Counted from the first letter of the stretch, positions 47,193 through 56,476 are shown. The stretch is DNA of 64,000 bases from Parasedimentitalea denitrificans (GCF_011813015.1 NZ_QHLQ01000018.1:1-64000); one strand, 5' to 3'. Numbers and translations: made by a program. Notes: generated by a model not told the origin, from the letters alone.

Positions 47193-47665
47193 TCACCAGT
47201 CGATGAACTCTTCGAAATTCTTCTGTTCCCGAACCCACGTGTCGGCCAAAACAATAAAGTCATAATGCGACACGCCGGTCTGACCAAGGTAGACATAGTG
47301 CCGGATCTGAGCCGATCCGTTGTCCGAGATATACGCTTGGGGAAACCGGTTTTCCGCATTCCATTCGTTGGCCTTCGCCTTCCGCACCCTACCCTTGGTT
47401 TTGTAACCTGAAGCAAACTGGATTGAGTCGCAGTTGGTTTTGTTAGAACAGCCGTAGAAATAGACGACGAAATCCGCACCATCAAAATTTACCTGCAATT
47501 TTGGATCACCATCCGAATCTTTGGTCAATTCGACGTCGGCGTCCAATTCATAAAAAACCCCTTCAACCCCTCGGATGAACCAGCGACAATGTTTGGATAC
47601 TCAGCCGCCAAAATGCCCGGCAGAGCAATCAAGGTTGCTGCCGCAAGTTTAGCTAGAAAATTCAT
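47193..47665 (-). pseudogene. YbjN-domain secreted protein, frameshifted copy
   Basis: This is a tandem paralogue of the intact gene at 47809. Reading from the ATG at 47663-47665 gives a signal peptide (MNFLAKLAAATLIALPGILA) and about 39 residues that align with the intact copy, then the frame breaks in a run of six A on the plus strand (47552-47557). One extra base there would restore the downstream 117-residue frame, which aligns from DADVELTKDSDGDPKL to the terminal EEFIDW. It could be a true pseudogene, a base-calling error in the homopolymer, or slippage. No insertion or large deletion is seen. Confidence 0.8.
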
Positions 47666-47726
47666 ATTCAGTTCCTGTATTTACAATGCAGCCCGTGTGA
47701 CCTGAGTCACGGACACCTCAAATGCA

Positions 47727-47757
47727 AACAGCCCCCAACCATTAGGTGAGGGCTGTT
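47727..47757 (-). terminator. Imperfect hairpin downstream of the intact YbjN gene
   Basis: AACAGCCC and GGGCTGTT arms with an interrupted inner stem; on the minus strand it is followed by TTTGCATTTG. It separates the intact gene from its frameshifted neighbour. Confidence 0.5.
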
Positions 47758-47808
47758 GTTATTCCGAATCGCTGGCATTAAGGGATTTGCCCCTCCGCCC
47801 AGCTAAAC

Positions 47809-48276
47809 TCACCAGTCGATGAAATCTTCGAACTCAGCTTCGGCTTTGCTCCATTTGGCAACCAGCGCGGCAAAGTCATCCGCATCGATGCCTGCGTTGC
47901 CAAGATACAGATCGTGTTCAATCCGGGCTGATCCGCTGTCAGAGATGTACGCGCGCGAGAAACGGTTCTCGGCGTTCCATTGGTTCACTTTAGATTTGCG
48001 TACGCTGCCCTCGGTTTTGTAGCCCGAGAAGAACTGGATTGATTTGCAATCGGCATTGTCAGTGCAATCATAGAAATACAAGATAAAGTCCGAACCGTAG
48101 TATTCGACCTTCAGCTTCGGATCACCCGCATTGTCCACGGTGCGCTCTACATCGCCACCTTCTTCGACAAAGAACTCAAGCAGAGTGTCAGGGTCAGTTG
48201 CCACCAGCATTTCAGCGGATGCCAGCGAAGGCAGGGAAAGCGCGGCAACGGCCGCCAGCTTTGCAATAATTTTCAT
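47809..48276 (-). CDS. YbjN-domain secreted protein
   Basis: A 155-residue exported protein: signal peptide (about 1-21, ending LASA) and a YbjN-type domain with GDPKLKVEYYGSDFILYFYDC, CKSIQFFSGYKTEG, VNQWNAENRFSRAYISD and the C-terminal FEDFIDW. The two cysteines in the FYDCTDNADCKSIQF context are conserved in the copy next door and may form a disulfide. Function unknown. The last coding codons and 14 bases after the stop are identical in the neighbouring copy, pointing to tandem duplication. Confidence 0.85.
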   Translation of the reverse strand: MKIIAKLAAVAALSLPSLASAEMLVATDPDTLLEFFVEEGGDVERTVDNAGDPKLKVEYYGSDFILYFYDCTDNADCKSIQFFSGYKTEGSVRKSKVNQWNAENRFSRAYISDSGSARIEHDLYLGNAGIDADDFAALVAKWSKAEAEFEDFIDW

Positions 48277-48346
48277 GTGTATTTCCTTTTTTCTTACAAA
48301 CTCACGCTATCTAAACTTGGTCCCATCCCGCAAGAAATAAAGGAGA

Positions 48347-51300
48347 TCAGGCCACCATCGCCTCAGCCTTTTTCAGGTCAACCGACACCAGCTGACTCAC
48401 CCCTTGTTCCTGCATGGTAACACCAAACAACCGATCCATGCGCGCCATTGTTACGGCGTGGTGCGTGATGATCAAGAACCGCGTGTCCGTTTGACGGCAC
48501 ATTTCGTCCAACAAATCGCAGAACCGGGTGACGTTAGCATCATCCAACGGCGCGTCGACCTCGTCCAGCACACAGATCGGCGCTGGGTTCGCCAGGAACA
48601 CCGCAAAGATCAGCGCCAGCGCGGTCAGGGTCTGTTCACCACCCGACAGCAGCGACAGTGTCGACAGCTTTTTGCCCGGCGGCTGGCACATGATTTCTAG
48701 CCCCGCATCCAGAGGGTCGTCGCTTTCAACCATCACAAGGCTTGCCTCGCCGCCGCCAAACAGATGCCGGAACAGCGATGTAAAGCTACCGTTGACCTGT
48801 TCAAATGCCGTCAGCAGCCGTTCGCGCCCTTCGCGGTTAAGACTGGCAATTCCGTTGCGTAGGGTCTTTACCGCCTCTTCCAGGTCGGCCTTTTCACTAA
48901 CCAGAGTGTCGTGCTCTTCCTGTATCTCACGCGCGTCTTCCTCGGCACGCAGATTGACCGCTCCCAATGCATCGCGCTGCCGTTTGTGGCGGTTCACTTC
49001 AGTTTCAAGCACTTCGGCGTCGGGCATATCCTCGGGATTGGCATCCAACTGGTCCAGCAATTGCTGCGGCGTCACCTGCTGATCCTCGGTAATCCGCTCG
49101 GCAGCATGGGCCACGGTTTCGCGTGCAGCTTCGCTCAGGGCTTCGGCACGGGCGCGGGCCTCTCGTGCCTCTGACGCCAGCCTCTCGGCCTCACGTTCGG
49201 TCTGCACCTTGTCACGCAACATGGTTTCAGCCCCGACCAATGCGTCACTGGCCAAGGTCTTGCGCGCCTCCGCGTCCTCGATCGCCTCGGTCAGCTCCTC
49301 GCGCTTTTCAGCAATCTCAAATGGAACCGCATTGGCCTCTTCCAGTTCCTCCTGCGAGGCCTCGCGGCGTTCGGCCAGTTCGGTGATCCGCCGGTCAGCG
49401 CTGTCTAGGCGGTGCTTCCAGCCACTGATCTCTTTTGTCACCTGTTGCGACCGTTTGGTCCGCGCTTCGCCCTCTCGACGTAACTCGTCATGGGCAGATC
49501 TGTTCGACAGCATGGTAACGCGAGCGGCCTCTACTACCTGCTTGACGTCCTCAACACTGGCACGAGCTGTGGACAGGTCGCCAAGCTCCTCTACCGCTTC
49601 CTTCGCTTCCAGCAATTGCGCCTGCGCCGCTTCGGCGTCTTCATCATGGCGTGCCACCGCGATGCCCAGCGTCTCCAGCCGTCCCTCGGCCAGGTTTCGG
49701 TTGGCCTCTGCCCGGCTAAGCGCCCGCGCACTGTCGGCCACGCGCTGATCTGCAACGCGACGGGCTTGCCGTGCATCCTGATCCGTCTGGGCCACTTGCT
49801 CCAACTTACGCACCAGCACCTCATGCGCAGCACGCGCACCGTCGGCGCGGGCCCCTACCCGCTCCATCTCTTGCTTCAATGCTTCCAACCGGTTCAGCTG
49901 CTCCAACCGCAGTGCCGCTGCACTTGGTGCATCTTCGGCCCAAGCCCGGAAGCCATCCCAACGCCACAGATCCCCCTCAAGCGAAACCAGCCGCTGTCCC
50001 GGCTGCAACTGCGCCTGCAACCGTGGCCCGGTATCGCCATCGACCAATCCAATCTGCGCAATCCGCCGTCCCAGAGTTTCAGGCCCTGACACATGCCGCG
50101 CCAAGGGCTGAGCCCCTTCGGGCATCGGTAAATCCCGATCATAGACAGGCAGATCAACCCACCCCGTAGGCCCATCAGCGGCCACCAGCGGCACCCGCAG
50201 ATCATCCGCCAGCGCTGCCCCCAGCGCCTTTTCATAACCCGGCTCTACGTGCAGTTCGTCCAACACCTGACCGCCCTCAGCGGTGTCGCGTTCCACCAGT
50301 TTCGCCAGCGCCGTCACCTCGGCCCGCAACGCGCCCAGTTCACCCTCGGCCTCGGACCGTTGCGCCCTGGCATCCGACTCGCGCGCCTGTGTTTCACCGC
50401 GCATCTCATCCGCAGCCACCATCGCCTCTTCGGCTTGCTCCGCTGCCTCTCGGGTTTCTTCCTCTGCTTCGATTGCGGCTTCAAACTCGGATTCCACCCG
50501 TGTCAGAGACACTTTTGCCTCGTCCACAGCTGCCCGTGCCTTGTCACCTTCTGCTGTCGCCCGCATCAGTGACCGGTTGTGGTCTTCGACCAAACGCTGC
50601 GCCGACTGATGCCGCGCCGCCAACCGGGCCACATCTTCGGTCAACTGCGCCAGATGGTCCTCATGCCCCTGCAAAACACCCGAGGCATCGCGAGACCGTT
50701 CAACCGCCTCAGCCAGTCTTTCCTCTTGCCCCTCACCAGCCTTGGACAGTTCACGGGATTCCCATTCCAACTGTTCAATTGTTTCTCCCGCGTCCCGGTT
50801 CAACCCGCTTTCACGGTCGATGTCGCGGCCCAGCTGCAAAACCCTGTTGGTAAGAGTCTCAATCGCCTGCCGCGCCTGCGCTTCCTGCGCAGTCAGCGCA
50901 CCACGCTGCACCACCAACCGCTGCAAAATTGCTGCCGCAATGGCATCCTCTTCCCTCAAGGGCGGTAGATTACTCTCCGCTTCGGTCCGTTGCTCTGCCG
51001 CCAGTCGCGCCATGGCTTCAGCCTTGGCCGCCTGAGTAACCCGTGCACGATCGACCTCTTCTGCCTCTTGCCGGGCGTCATCCGCCTCGCGCCAACGGCG
51101 ATACAGCAACATACCTTCAGCCCGGCGCAGTTGCTCGCCGATATCACGATACCGCTGCGCCTGCCGTGCCTGCCGCGCCAGTTGGGACAGTTGCGACGCC
51201 AGTTGCTCGATCACATCATCGACCCGCAGCAGATTGGCTTCGGTGCCCTTCAGCTTCAACTCGGCCTCGTGCCGCCGTTGGTACAGGCCGGAAATCCCCG

Positions 51301-51802
51301 CCGCTTCCTCTAGGATCCGCCGCCGCGCCTTGGGCTTGGCGTTGATCAACATCGAGATCTGCCCCTGCCCAACCAGCGCCGGGCTATGCGCCCCGGTTGA
51401 TGCATCGGCAAACAACATCTGAACATCACGGGCCCGCACGTCTTTGGAGTTGGCTTTGTAGGCACTCCCCACATCCCGCGTAATCCGCCGCACAATTTCT
51501 AAATGATCACTGTCGTTAAACCCCGACGGCGCCAGCCGCTCAGTGTTGTCGATCTGCAAACTGACCTCGGCAAAGTTGCGCGCCCCGCGTGAACTGGCCC
51601 CGGCAAAGATCACATCCTCCATGCCGCCGCCACGCATCGACTTGGGCCGGTTCTCACCCATCACCCAGCGCAAGGCTTCCAAAAGGTTAGATTTTCCACA
51701 GCCATTCGGCCCGACAACGCCGGTCAAACCATCCGAAATAATCAGGTCGGTCGGGTCCACAAAACTTTTGAAGCCCGTTAGTCTGAGTTTGGAAAAGCGC
51801 AA
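48347..51802 (-). CDS. smc: Chromosome segregation protein SMC
   Basis: A 1151-residue SMC ATPase that compacts and organises the chromosome. Walker A GPNGCGKS (31-38), two long coiled-coil arms rich in Glu, Ala, Arg and Gln, a hinge around residues 510-620, the ABC signature LSGGEQTLTALAL and Walker B ICVLDEVDAPLDD near the C-terminus are visible. The start is a TTG at 51800-51802, with AGGGG before it, reading MRFSKLRLTGFKSFVD, the conserved SMC N-terminus; no upstream ATG fits. It is transcribed as a single large gene. Confidence 0.97.
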   Translation of the reverse strand: MRFSKLRLTGFKSFVDPTDLIISDGLTGVVGPNGCGKSNLLEALRWVMGENRPKSMRGGGMEDVIFAGASSRGARNFAEVSLQIDNTERLAPSGFNDSDHLEIVRRITRDVGSAYKANSKDVRARDVQMLFADASTGAHSPALVGQGQISMLINAKPKARRRILEEAAGISGLYQRRHEAELKLKGTEANLLRVDDVIEQLASQLSQLARQARQAQRYRDIGEQLRRAEGMLLYRRWREADDARQEAEEVDRARVTQAAKAEAMARLAAEQRTEAESNLPPLREEDAIAAAILQRLVVQRGALTAQEAQARQAIETLTNRVLQLGRDIDRESGLNRDAGETIEQLEWESRELSKAGEGQEERLAEAVERSRDASGVLQGHEDHLAQLTEDVARLAARHQSAQRLVEDHNRSLMRATAEGDKARAAVDEAKVSLTRVESEFEAAIEAEEETREAAEQAEEAMVAADEMRGETQARESDARAQRSEAEGELGALRAEVTALAKLVERDTAEGGQVLDELHVEPGYEKALGAALADDLRVPLVAADGPTGWVDLPVYDRDLPMPEGAQPLARHVSGPETLGRRIAQIGLVDGDTGPRLQAQLQPGQRLVSLEGDLWRWDGFRAWAEDAPSAAALRLEQLNRLEALKQEMERVGARADGARAAHEVLVRKLEQVAQTDQDARQARRVADQRVADSARALSRAEANRNLAEGRLETLGIAVARHDEDAEAAQAQLLEAKEAVEELGDLSTARASVEDVKQVVEAARVTMLSNRSAHDELRREGEARTKRSQQVTKEISGWKHRLDSADRRITELAERREASQEELEEANAVPFEIAEKREELTEAIEDAEARKTLASDALVGAETMLRDKVQTEREAERLASEAREARARAEALSEAARETVAHAAERITEDQQVTPQQLLDQLDANPEDMPDAEVLETEVNRHKRQRDALGAVNLRAEEDAREIQEEHDTLVSEKADLEEAVKTLRNGIASLNREGRERLLTAFEQVNGSFTSLFRHLFGGGEASLVMVESDDPLDAGLEIMCQPPGKKLSTLSLLSGGEQTLTALALIFAVFLANPAPICVLDEVDAPLDDANVTRFCDLLDEMCRQTDTRFLIITHHAVTMARMDRLFGVTMQEQGVSQLVSVDLKKAEAMVA

Positions 51803-52050
51803 AACCGCCCCTTTTGATTCCGTCTAACAGAAATGTGAGCGGTTCTAGGGACTTGAGTCAACAATGCAGCCCCAAAACCCAGCCTTTGACGGCCCCATAA
51901 CCACTATATGTTGCGAATATCACCGCTTTTTCAGGGTTTAGGCGAACATCCATAGGCCGGATAGGCCTGTTCCCTGCCCTATTTCAGCCACTGAAGAACA
52001 TCCAGGCAGCCATAAAGGCCCTAAACAGCAACACGAAGCCGTGTCAGGTT

Positions 52051-52293
52051 TTAGCCAAGGATAGAAAAGACCACCAACACCACAATAAGAAGAAGAGAGC
52101 CTGTCACAGATAGATTGAGTAGAAGACCATAGCCGAAAAACATTAGAAAAGTTGCAAACAATTCGACGCGGTCTGCAGTCTTAAAGTCTTCGAACTCTCT
52201 CGTTTTTTCAAAGGTAATTGATCCAAGCAACATTAATAATGCCCCTACCGGCATTAGCCAATATTCTAGAAGTACACCCAGAAATTCCTGCAT
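52051..52293 (-). CDS. Small membrane protein, probably leaderless
   Basis: An 80-residue protein with about three hydrophobic segments (near residues 11-29, 45-65 and 66-79), not recognised. Its DNA is visibly more AT-rich than smc and the aminotransferase on either side. The ATG at 52291-52293 has no Shine-Dalgarno; instead a perfect TATAAT lies six bases upstream, so transcription would start at or next to the A of the ATG. An in-frame ATG at 52311 lies upstream of that box and is unlikely. Gene identity rests on the membrane pattern and promoter, not homology. Confidence 0.55.
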   Translation of the reverse strand: MQEFLGVLLEYWLMPVGALLMLLGSITFEKTREFEDFKTADRVELFATFLMFFGYGLLLNLSVTGSLLLIVVLVVFSILG

Positions 52294-52299
52294 ATTGGT

Positions 52300-52308
52300 A
52301 TTATAGCA
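52300..52308 (-). promoter_or_regulatory. Extended -10 promoter of the small membrane gene
   Basis: On the minus strand TGCTATAAT gives an extended -10 (TGn plus the full consensus TATAAT at 52300-52305). No good -35 sits 16-18 bases upstream, where an unrelated hairpin lies. The box ends six bases before the ATG at 52293. Confidence 0.55.
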
Positions 52309-52319
52309 CATTTAGAGCA

Positions 52320-52346
52320 CCTCAAGCTACGCGCTTGAGGTTTTTT
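52320..52346 (+). terminator. Rho-independent terminator with no plus-strand gene upstream
   Basis: CCTCAAGC (52320-52327) and GCTTGAGG (52333-52340) pair perfectly around TACGC, followed by TTTTTT on the plus strand. All genes from 47.8 to 53.6 kb are on the minus strand, so the transcript it ends is unknown. It lacks a T-run in the minus direction. Confidence 0.75.
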
Positions 52347-52393
52347 CAGCCAACAGACAACGACTCAGTCCAGACTTGATTAACAGACGCTGT

Positions 52394-53605
52394 TCAGCAG
52401 GTGCGCACCACGTGCCCCAACCGCCGTATGCCTTCATTGATTTCATCCGCATCGGACAGTGAAAAACTCAGCCGAATGGTGTTCGCGCCGCTCTCATCTG
52501 CATAAAATGCGCCCCCCGGGACAAAGGCCACACCGACAGTCTCAATCGACTTCGCCAGCAGCGCGGCCCCGTTCAGCCCCGATGGCAAGGTCAGCCAAAC
52601 AAACATACCACCTTCAGGCCGGGTCCAGCTCACCCCCTCGGGCATATGCTCACTCAGCGCCGCCAGCATCGCATCCCGCCGCTGCCGGTACGCACTGCGC
52701 ACCGTTTCAACATGACTGTCAAAAATGCGCGAGGCCACATCATGCACCGCAATCTGGTTCAGGCTCGGCGTGTGCAAGTCCGCCGCCTGCTTGATCAGTA
52801 CCATCTGCGAAATCACCGGCTTGGCCGCAACAACCCAGCCCACCCGCAATCCCGGCGACAGGGTCTTGGAAAACGACCCGCAATAGATCGTCCGGCACTC
52901 CTCAATCGATCCCTTCCGCGCAATCTCGGTCGCAAGAACAGGCTGCACCGGGTCCCCGTCATACCGCAGCGACTGATAGGCCGCATCCTCGATCACCGCA
53001 CAGCCCAACTCCTCGGACAACGCCAACAAATTCTCGCGGCCCTGCTGCCCCAATGTCTCACCCGTCGGGTTGGCAAAATCCGCCGACAGATAGGCAAACT
53101 TCACTTCACTGCCATCCGCCCCGGCGCCCTCGGCATAACTTGCCGCCGTGCGGTTGCCACTTACACTCAACTGATCATACCGTGGCTCATAGGCATTGAA
53201 CGCCGCCAGCGCGCCCAAATATGTCGGATAGCCAACCAGCGCCGTATCACCGGGCGACAGGAACAGTTTGCCCAGATAGTCCAGCGCCTGCTGCGAGCCC
53301 GAGGTGATCAGCACGTTGTCCGCATCACAGGGCACACCAATCTTGGCAATCTGCCCCACGATCCATTCCCGCAGCGGCAGATAGCCTTCGCTCACCGAAT
53401 ACTGCAATGACTGCGCCTGCTGATCAGGCTCTAACCCACGGGCAAAGGCATCGGCAAACTCCTGCGCCGGGAAAAGCGCTGGATCGGGAATGCCCCCTGC
53501 AAATGAAATCAGCCCCGGCTTGTCCAACAGCTTCAACAGCTCACGAATTTCCGAAGCCGTCATGCGCGACGCGCGACTGGCAAAGCTCTCTGGTAAGGAC
53601 GACAT
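52394..53605 (-). CDS. PLP-dependent aminotransferase (2-aminoadipate/aromatic type)
   Basis: A 403-residue class I aminotransferase of the LysN/2-aminoadipate type. SFAGGIPDPALFP near the start, ITSGSQQALDYLGKLFLSPGD, the VIEDAAYQSLRYDGDP segment and the PLP-lysine motif YCGSFSKTLSPGLRVGW are seen; it lacks the N-terminal DNA-binding domain of MocR proteins. The amino acid is not decided. It is divergent from a FadR-type regulator that probably controls it. Confidence 0.9.
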   Translation of the reverse strand: MSSLPESFASRASRMTASEIRELLKLLDKPGLISFAGGIPDPALFPAQEFADAFARGLEPDQQAQSLQYSVSEGYLPLREWIVGQIAKIGVPCDADNVLITSGSQQALDYLGKLFLSPGDTALVGYPTYLGALAAFNAYEPRYDQLSVSGNRTAASYAEGAGADGSEVKFAYLSADFANPTGETLGQQGRENLLALSEELGCAVIEDAAYQSLRYDGDPVQPVLATEIARKGSIEECRTIYCGSFSKTLSPGLRVGWVVAAKPVISQMVLIKQAADLHTPSLNQIAVHDVASRIFDSHVETVRSAYRQRRDAMLAALSEHMPEGVSWTRPEGGMFVWLTLPSGLNGAALLAKSIETVGVAFVPGGAFYADESGANTIRLSFSLSDADEINEGIRRLGHVVRTC

Positions 53606-53736
53606 GCTGGCTCCTGTTCGCTGGTTAGACCTACGAAGCTAAGCAATGCCAATTAAAAGTCAACAATACTGACCTAATATTTCAGCATCGTGATAACTCG
53701 CGCAATATTCGTTCCCTTGCAGCACTCCGCCACTCG

Positions 53737-53755
53737 TGGTCAAATGAATTGACCA
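53737..53755. promoter_or_regulatory. FadR/GntR-type operator
   Basis: TGGTCAA (53737-53743) and TTGACCA (53749-53755) are perfect inverted arms around five bases, 21 bases before the regulator's ATG. The TGGTC...GACCA form is typical of FCD-class GntR operators, so it is most likely the site of the adjacent regulator, with autoregulation and control of the divergent aminotransferase. Confidence 0.65.
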
Positions 53756-53776
53756 ATTCGCCGCCAAGAGCCTCAT

Positions 53777-54547
53777 ATGCCGTTTCAAAAAGTCCAGCCC
53801 GAGAAGATCTCTGTCTCTGTCGTCCGCCAGATCGAACAGTTGATCCTGCGCGGCATCCTGTCACCCGGCGAACGCCTGCCCTCTGAACGCGAACTGGCCG
53901 AACGGCTCGGCGTCTCTCGCCCCTCACTGCGTGACGCCATATCAGAACTGCAAGAGCGAGGCCTCCTTGCATCCCGCGCCGGGTCCGGCGTGTTCGTTGC
54001 CGACGTCCTCGGCTCCGCCTTCTCACCAGCGCTGATCCAACTGTTCGCCAGCCACCACGAGGCAGTGTTCGACTACCTCTCCTTCCGCCGCGATATGGAG
54101 GGCCTCGCCGCCGAACGCGCAGCACGTTTCGGCTCTGACGCCGATCTCGCGCTTATCCAGACTATATTCGACAAGATGGTCGCCGCCGGTGACCCATCCC
54201 TGTCAGACGAGGCCGCCAATCTGGACGCCCAGTTCCACTCGGCCATCATGGATGCCAGCCACAACGTGATCATGCTGCATATGATGCGGTCAATGTTCGA
54301 CTTGCTGCGCGAAGGCGTGTTTTACAACCGGCGGATCATGTTCAGCCAACACATCACCTATGACGCCCTGCTGGAACAACACCGCGCCATCAACGCCGCC
54401 CTACAAGCCCGCGACCCCATCGCCGCCCGCACCGCGGTTGAGACCCACCTAGACTACGTCCAGCAAGCGCTAAGCGACCACCAAAAAGCCGAAGCCAACG
54501 CCGCCATAGCGCAACAGCGACTACAGCATGAAGCTGAGAAAGGGTGA
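53777..54547 (+). CDS. FadR/GntR family transcriptional regulator
   Basis: A 256-residue regulator with an N-terminal winged helix-turn-helix (LILRGILSPGERLPSERELAERLGVSRPSLRDAISEL, about 18-54) and a C-terminal FCD ligand domain with the metal-binding Asp/His residues (AQFHSAIMDAS; VETHLDYV). FCD proteins usually bind organic acids such as lactate, pyruvate or amino-acid-derived acids. The ligand is unknown. The operator-like palindrome sits just upstream, in the divergent space shared with the aminotransferase. Confidence 0.92.
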   Translation: MPFQKVQPEKISVSVVRQIEQLILRGILSPGERLPSERELAERLGVSRPSLRDAISELQERGLLASRAGSGVFVADVLGSAFSPALIQLFASHHEAVFDYLSFRRDMEGLAAERAARFGSDADLALIQTIFDKMVAAGDPSLSDEAANLDAQFHSAIMDASHNVIMLHMMRSMFDLLREGVFYNRRIMFSQHITYDALLEQHRAINAALQARDPIAARTAVETHLDYVQQALSDHQKAEANAAIAQQRLQHEAEKG

Positions 54548-54725
54548 GGTGATTGGCGTGCCATTAGTCCCATGTTTTCAACAATTAGCGCAAAAATCTG
54601 AAGTTCGAATATTTCCTCACAAGTGACATTTCCATCCCGAAACAGACACTCGTTTTGCTTGCCAGGCCTACAGCGTAAATCATGCGGAAAAGGGGGGAGC
54701 TTTCTTGGGGTAGACTGATTACTGT

Positions 54726-56333
54726 CTATCCATCTTGATCTCGTCGCGGATCTCCAGTTGTTCGGTCTTCACATGACAGCTGTTTTAACGCCTGCTGTAG
54801 GATCGAAGCGGCCTTGTCCCGCTCATCTGATGTCATTTGGTTGGTGTTGAATTTAATCGTGAGCGACGGGAGACTTTCGTAGAAATGCCCCGTTTCGCGC
54901 TGGTCTACATCTACGGTATCTACAACCTGGTAAGTGCTTATTGGATAGGCAATGCCTTTAACCTCAACTTTATCGCGCTCGCGACAGCAGATTTCCTCTG
55001 ACACCAGAGCATAGGTTTCATAAGAAATCAGAATCCCGCCCGGAGGGGCAATTGCTTCCAACCGGGCGGCAGTGTTCACCGCTCCTCCGATGATGGTGTA
55101 ATCCAGTCGATCATCGCTGCCGAAGTTGCCAACGGTGCAATATCCGGTGTTGATCCCCATCCTGACCTGTAATGGTTTTTCGATACCCGATTGGCGCCAG
55201 ATATCGGCCAGTTCCCGCATACGTCGTTGCATTTCAATCGCCATGCGCACGCAGGCCAGCGCATCCTGCTGAACACCTTTGGTTTCTGGGTCCCCAAAGA
55301 AAATCATGATGGCGTCCCCAACGTATTTGTCGATGGTCGCACCATGCTCAAACGCAATCTGGGACATCTCGGTCAAATAGCGGTTCAACAGCTGCGTGAG
55401 TTCCTCAGACTCCATCCGATCGGCCGTTTCTGTGAATGCGACGATGTCCGAGAAAAACACGGTCAGCTTCTTTCTTGCCGAGGTGCGCACCACCTTTTGG
55501 CTGCCTGAAAATATGGAATCGTAGATTTGCGGTGAAAGGTATTTGGCGAGCTGACTGGACAACTGCTCCATTTGCCGACTTTTGATGGCCAGTTCTTCGG
55601 TCCGCTCAATAACCCGTTCTTCGAAAGTGTCACGCGCGGACCTTAGTTCTGTTTCGTAGTCCTGCTGGCGGGTCTGCATTTGGTTATAAGCGTTGATAAC
55701 CTGCCCCAGTTCGTCGGTGCTGTTCCAGATCACTTTCTTCGGGCTGGCAGCCGTGCGCTTCTCGTCAATAGACGACAACAGCCGTTGCAGCGGCTGCCCA
55801 ACAATACGGCGCAGCGCAAACAGCGCCGATGCAACCTCGATTGACACCGCAACCAATGCAACGACTGCGGCGATCACGAGCCGTTTTCGGGTGTTCTCTC
55901 TGACAAATTGTCTGGTGGCTATCAGCTCCAATGCCCCGATCATGCGGTCGCCATTTCCGGCATTGTAGAGGATGTCTTGGGAGAGCGGAATGAGTTCAGA
56001 AGGAGAGGCATTATCGGGCACACTTCCAGCCGCACTCATCACATTTCCTTTCTCATCAAACACTGTTGCGGAGAAAATTTCGAGGTTTGTGACAACAGCC
56101 TGAAGACTCAGAAGGATCTGATCACGATCAAGGTTCCAAACTGGATTGGAGAGCGCGGCAGCCTGAGTCCGGATGATGCCTTTCAACGTCTGCTGCAACT
56201 GGTCTACCGATGTCCGATGTGCAAGCAGCTCGATCACGGAAAACACCCCAGCTACAGATAAGAATATCAGCGGGATGGTAATGCGCAGGAATTTACCGCG
56301 CAGTGTCTGGAGCGCCTTTTGCTTCGAACGCAT
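54726..56333 (-). CDS. Membrane adenylate cyclase with HAMP domain
   Basis: A 535-residue sensor cyclase. TM1 about 18-37, periplasmic sensor about 38-150, TM2 about 152-173, HAMP about 174-226, a coiled-coil linker (about 227-262) and a class III cyclase domain (about 286-470). Metal ligands Asp296 and Asp340, adenine-specifying Lys336 and Asp411, and transition-state Asn420 and Arg424 are all present, so it should make cAMP. It is divergent from an orphan periplasmic binding protein gene, which may feed it a signal. Confidence 0.9.
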   Translation of the reverse strand: MRSKQKALQTLRGKFLRITIPLIFLSVAGVFSVIELLAHRTSVDQLQQTLKGIIRTQAAALSNPVWNLDRDQILLSLQAVVTNLEIFSATVFDEKGNVMSAAGSVPDNASPSELIPLSQDILYNAGNGDRMIGALELIATRQFVRENTRKRLVIAAVVALVAVSIEVASALFALRRIVGQPLQRLLSSIDEKRTAASPKKVIWNSTDELGQVINAYNQMQTRQQDYETELRSARDTFEERVIERTEELAIKSRQMEQLSSQLAKYLSPQIYDSIFSGSQKVVRTSARKKLTVFFSDIVAFTETADRMESEELTQLLNRYLTEMSQIAFEHGATIDKYVGDAIMIFFGDPETKGVQQDALACVRMAIEMQRRMRELADIWRQSGIEKPLQVRMGINTGYCTVGNFGSDDRLDYTIIGGAVNTAARLEAIAPPGGILISYETYALVSEEICCRERDKVEVKGIAYPISTYQVVDTVDVDQRETGHFYESLPSLTIKFNTNQMTSDERDKAASILQQALKQLSCEDRTTGDPRRDQDG

Positions 56334-56476
56334 GGTGCCCTTTCATAGATCGGCGAAGCAGACCGCAATTGGGCCGGACTAACGTTGTGTTCGAGCTACA
56401 TAATAGGGCGATTTGGTCAGGCCGGCCAAAATACATGGAACGAAGGCCTGCTAGTTGCAGTGAAAGGAATATCAAA

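Noticed and set aside
52646..53410. Plus-strand open frame of 254 codons opposite the aminotransferase
   Set aside because: Antisense to a clear PLP enzyme; the His/Arg-rich composition is that of a reversed GC-rich gene.
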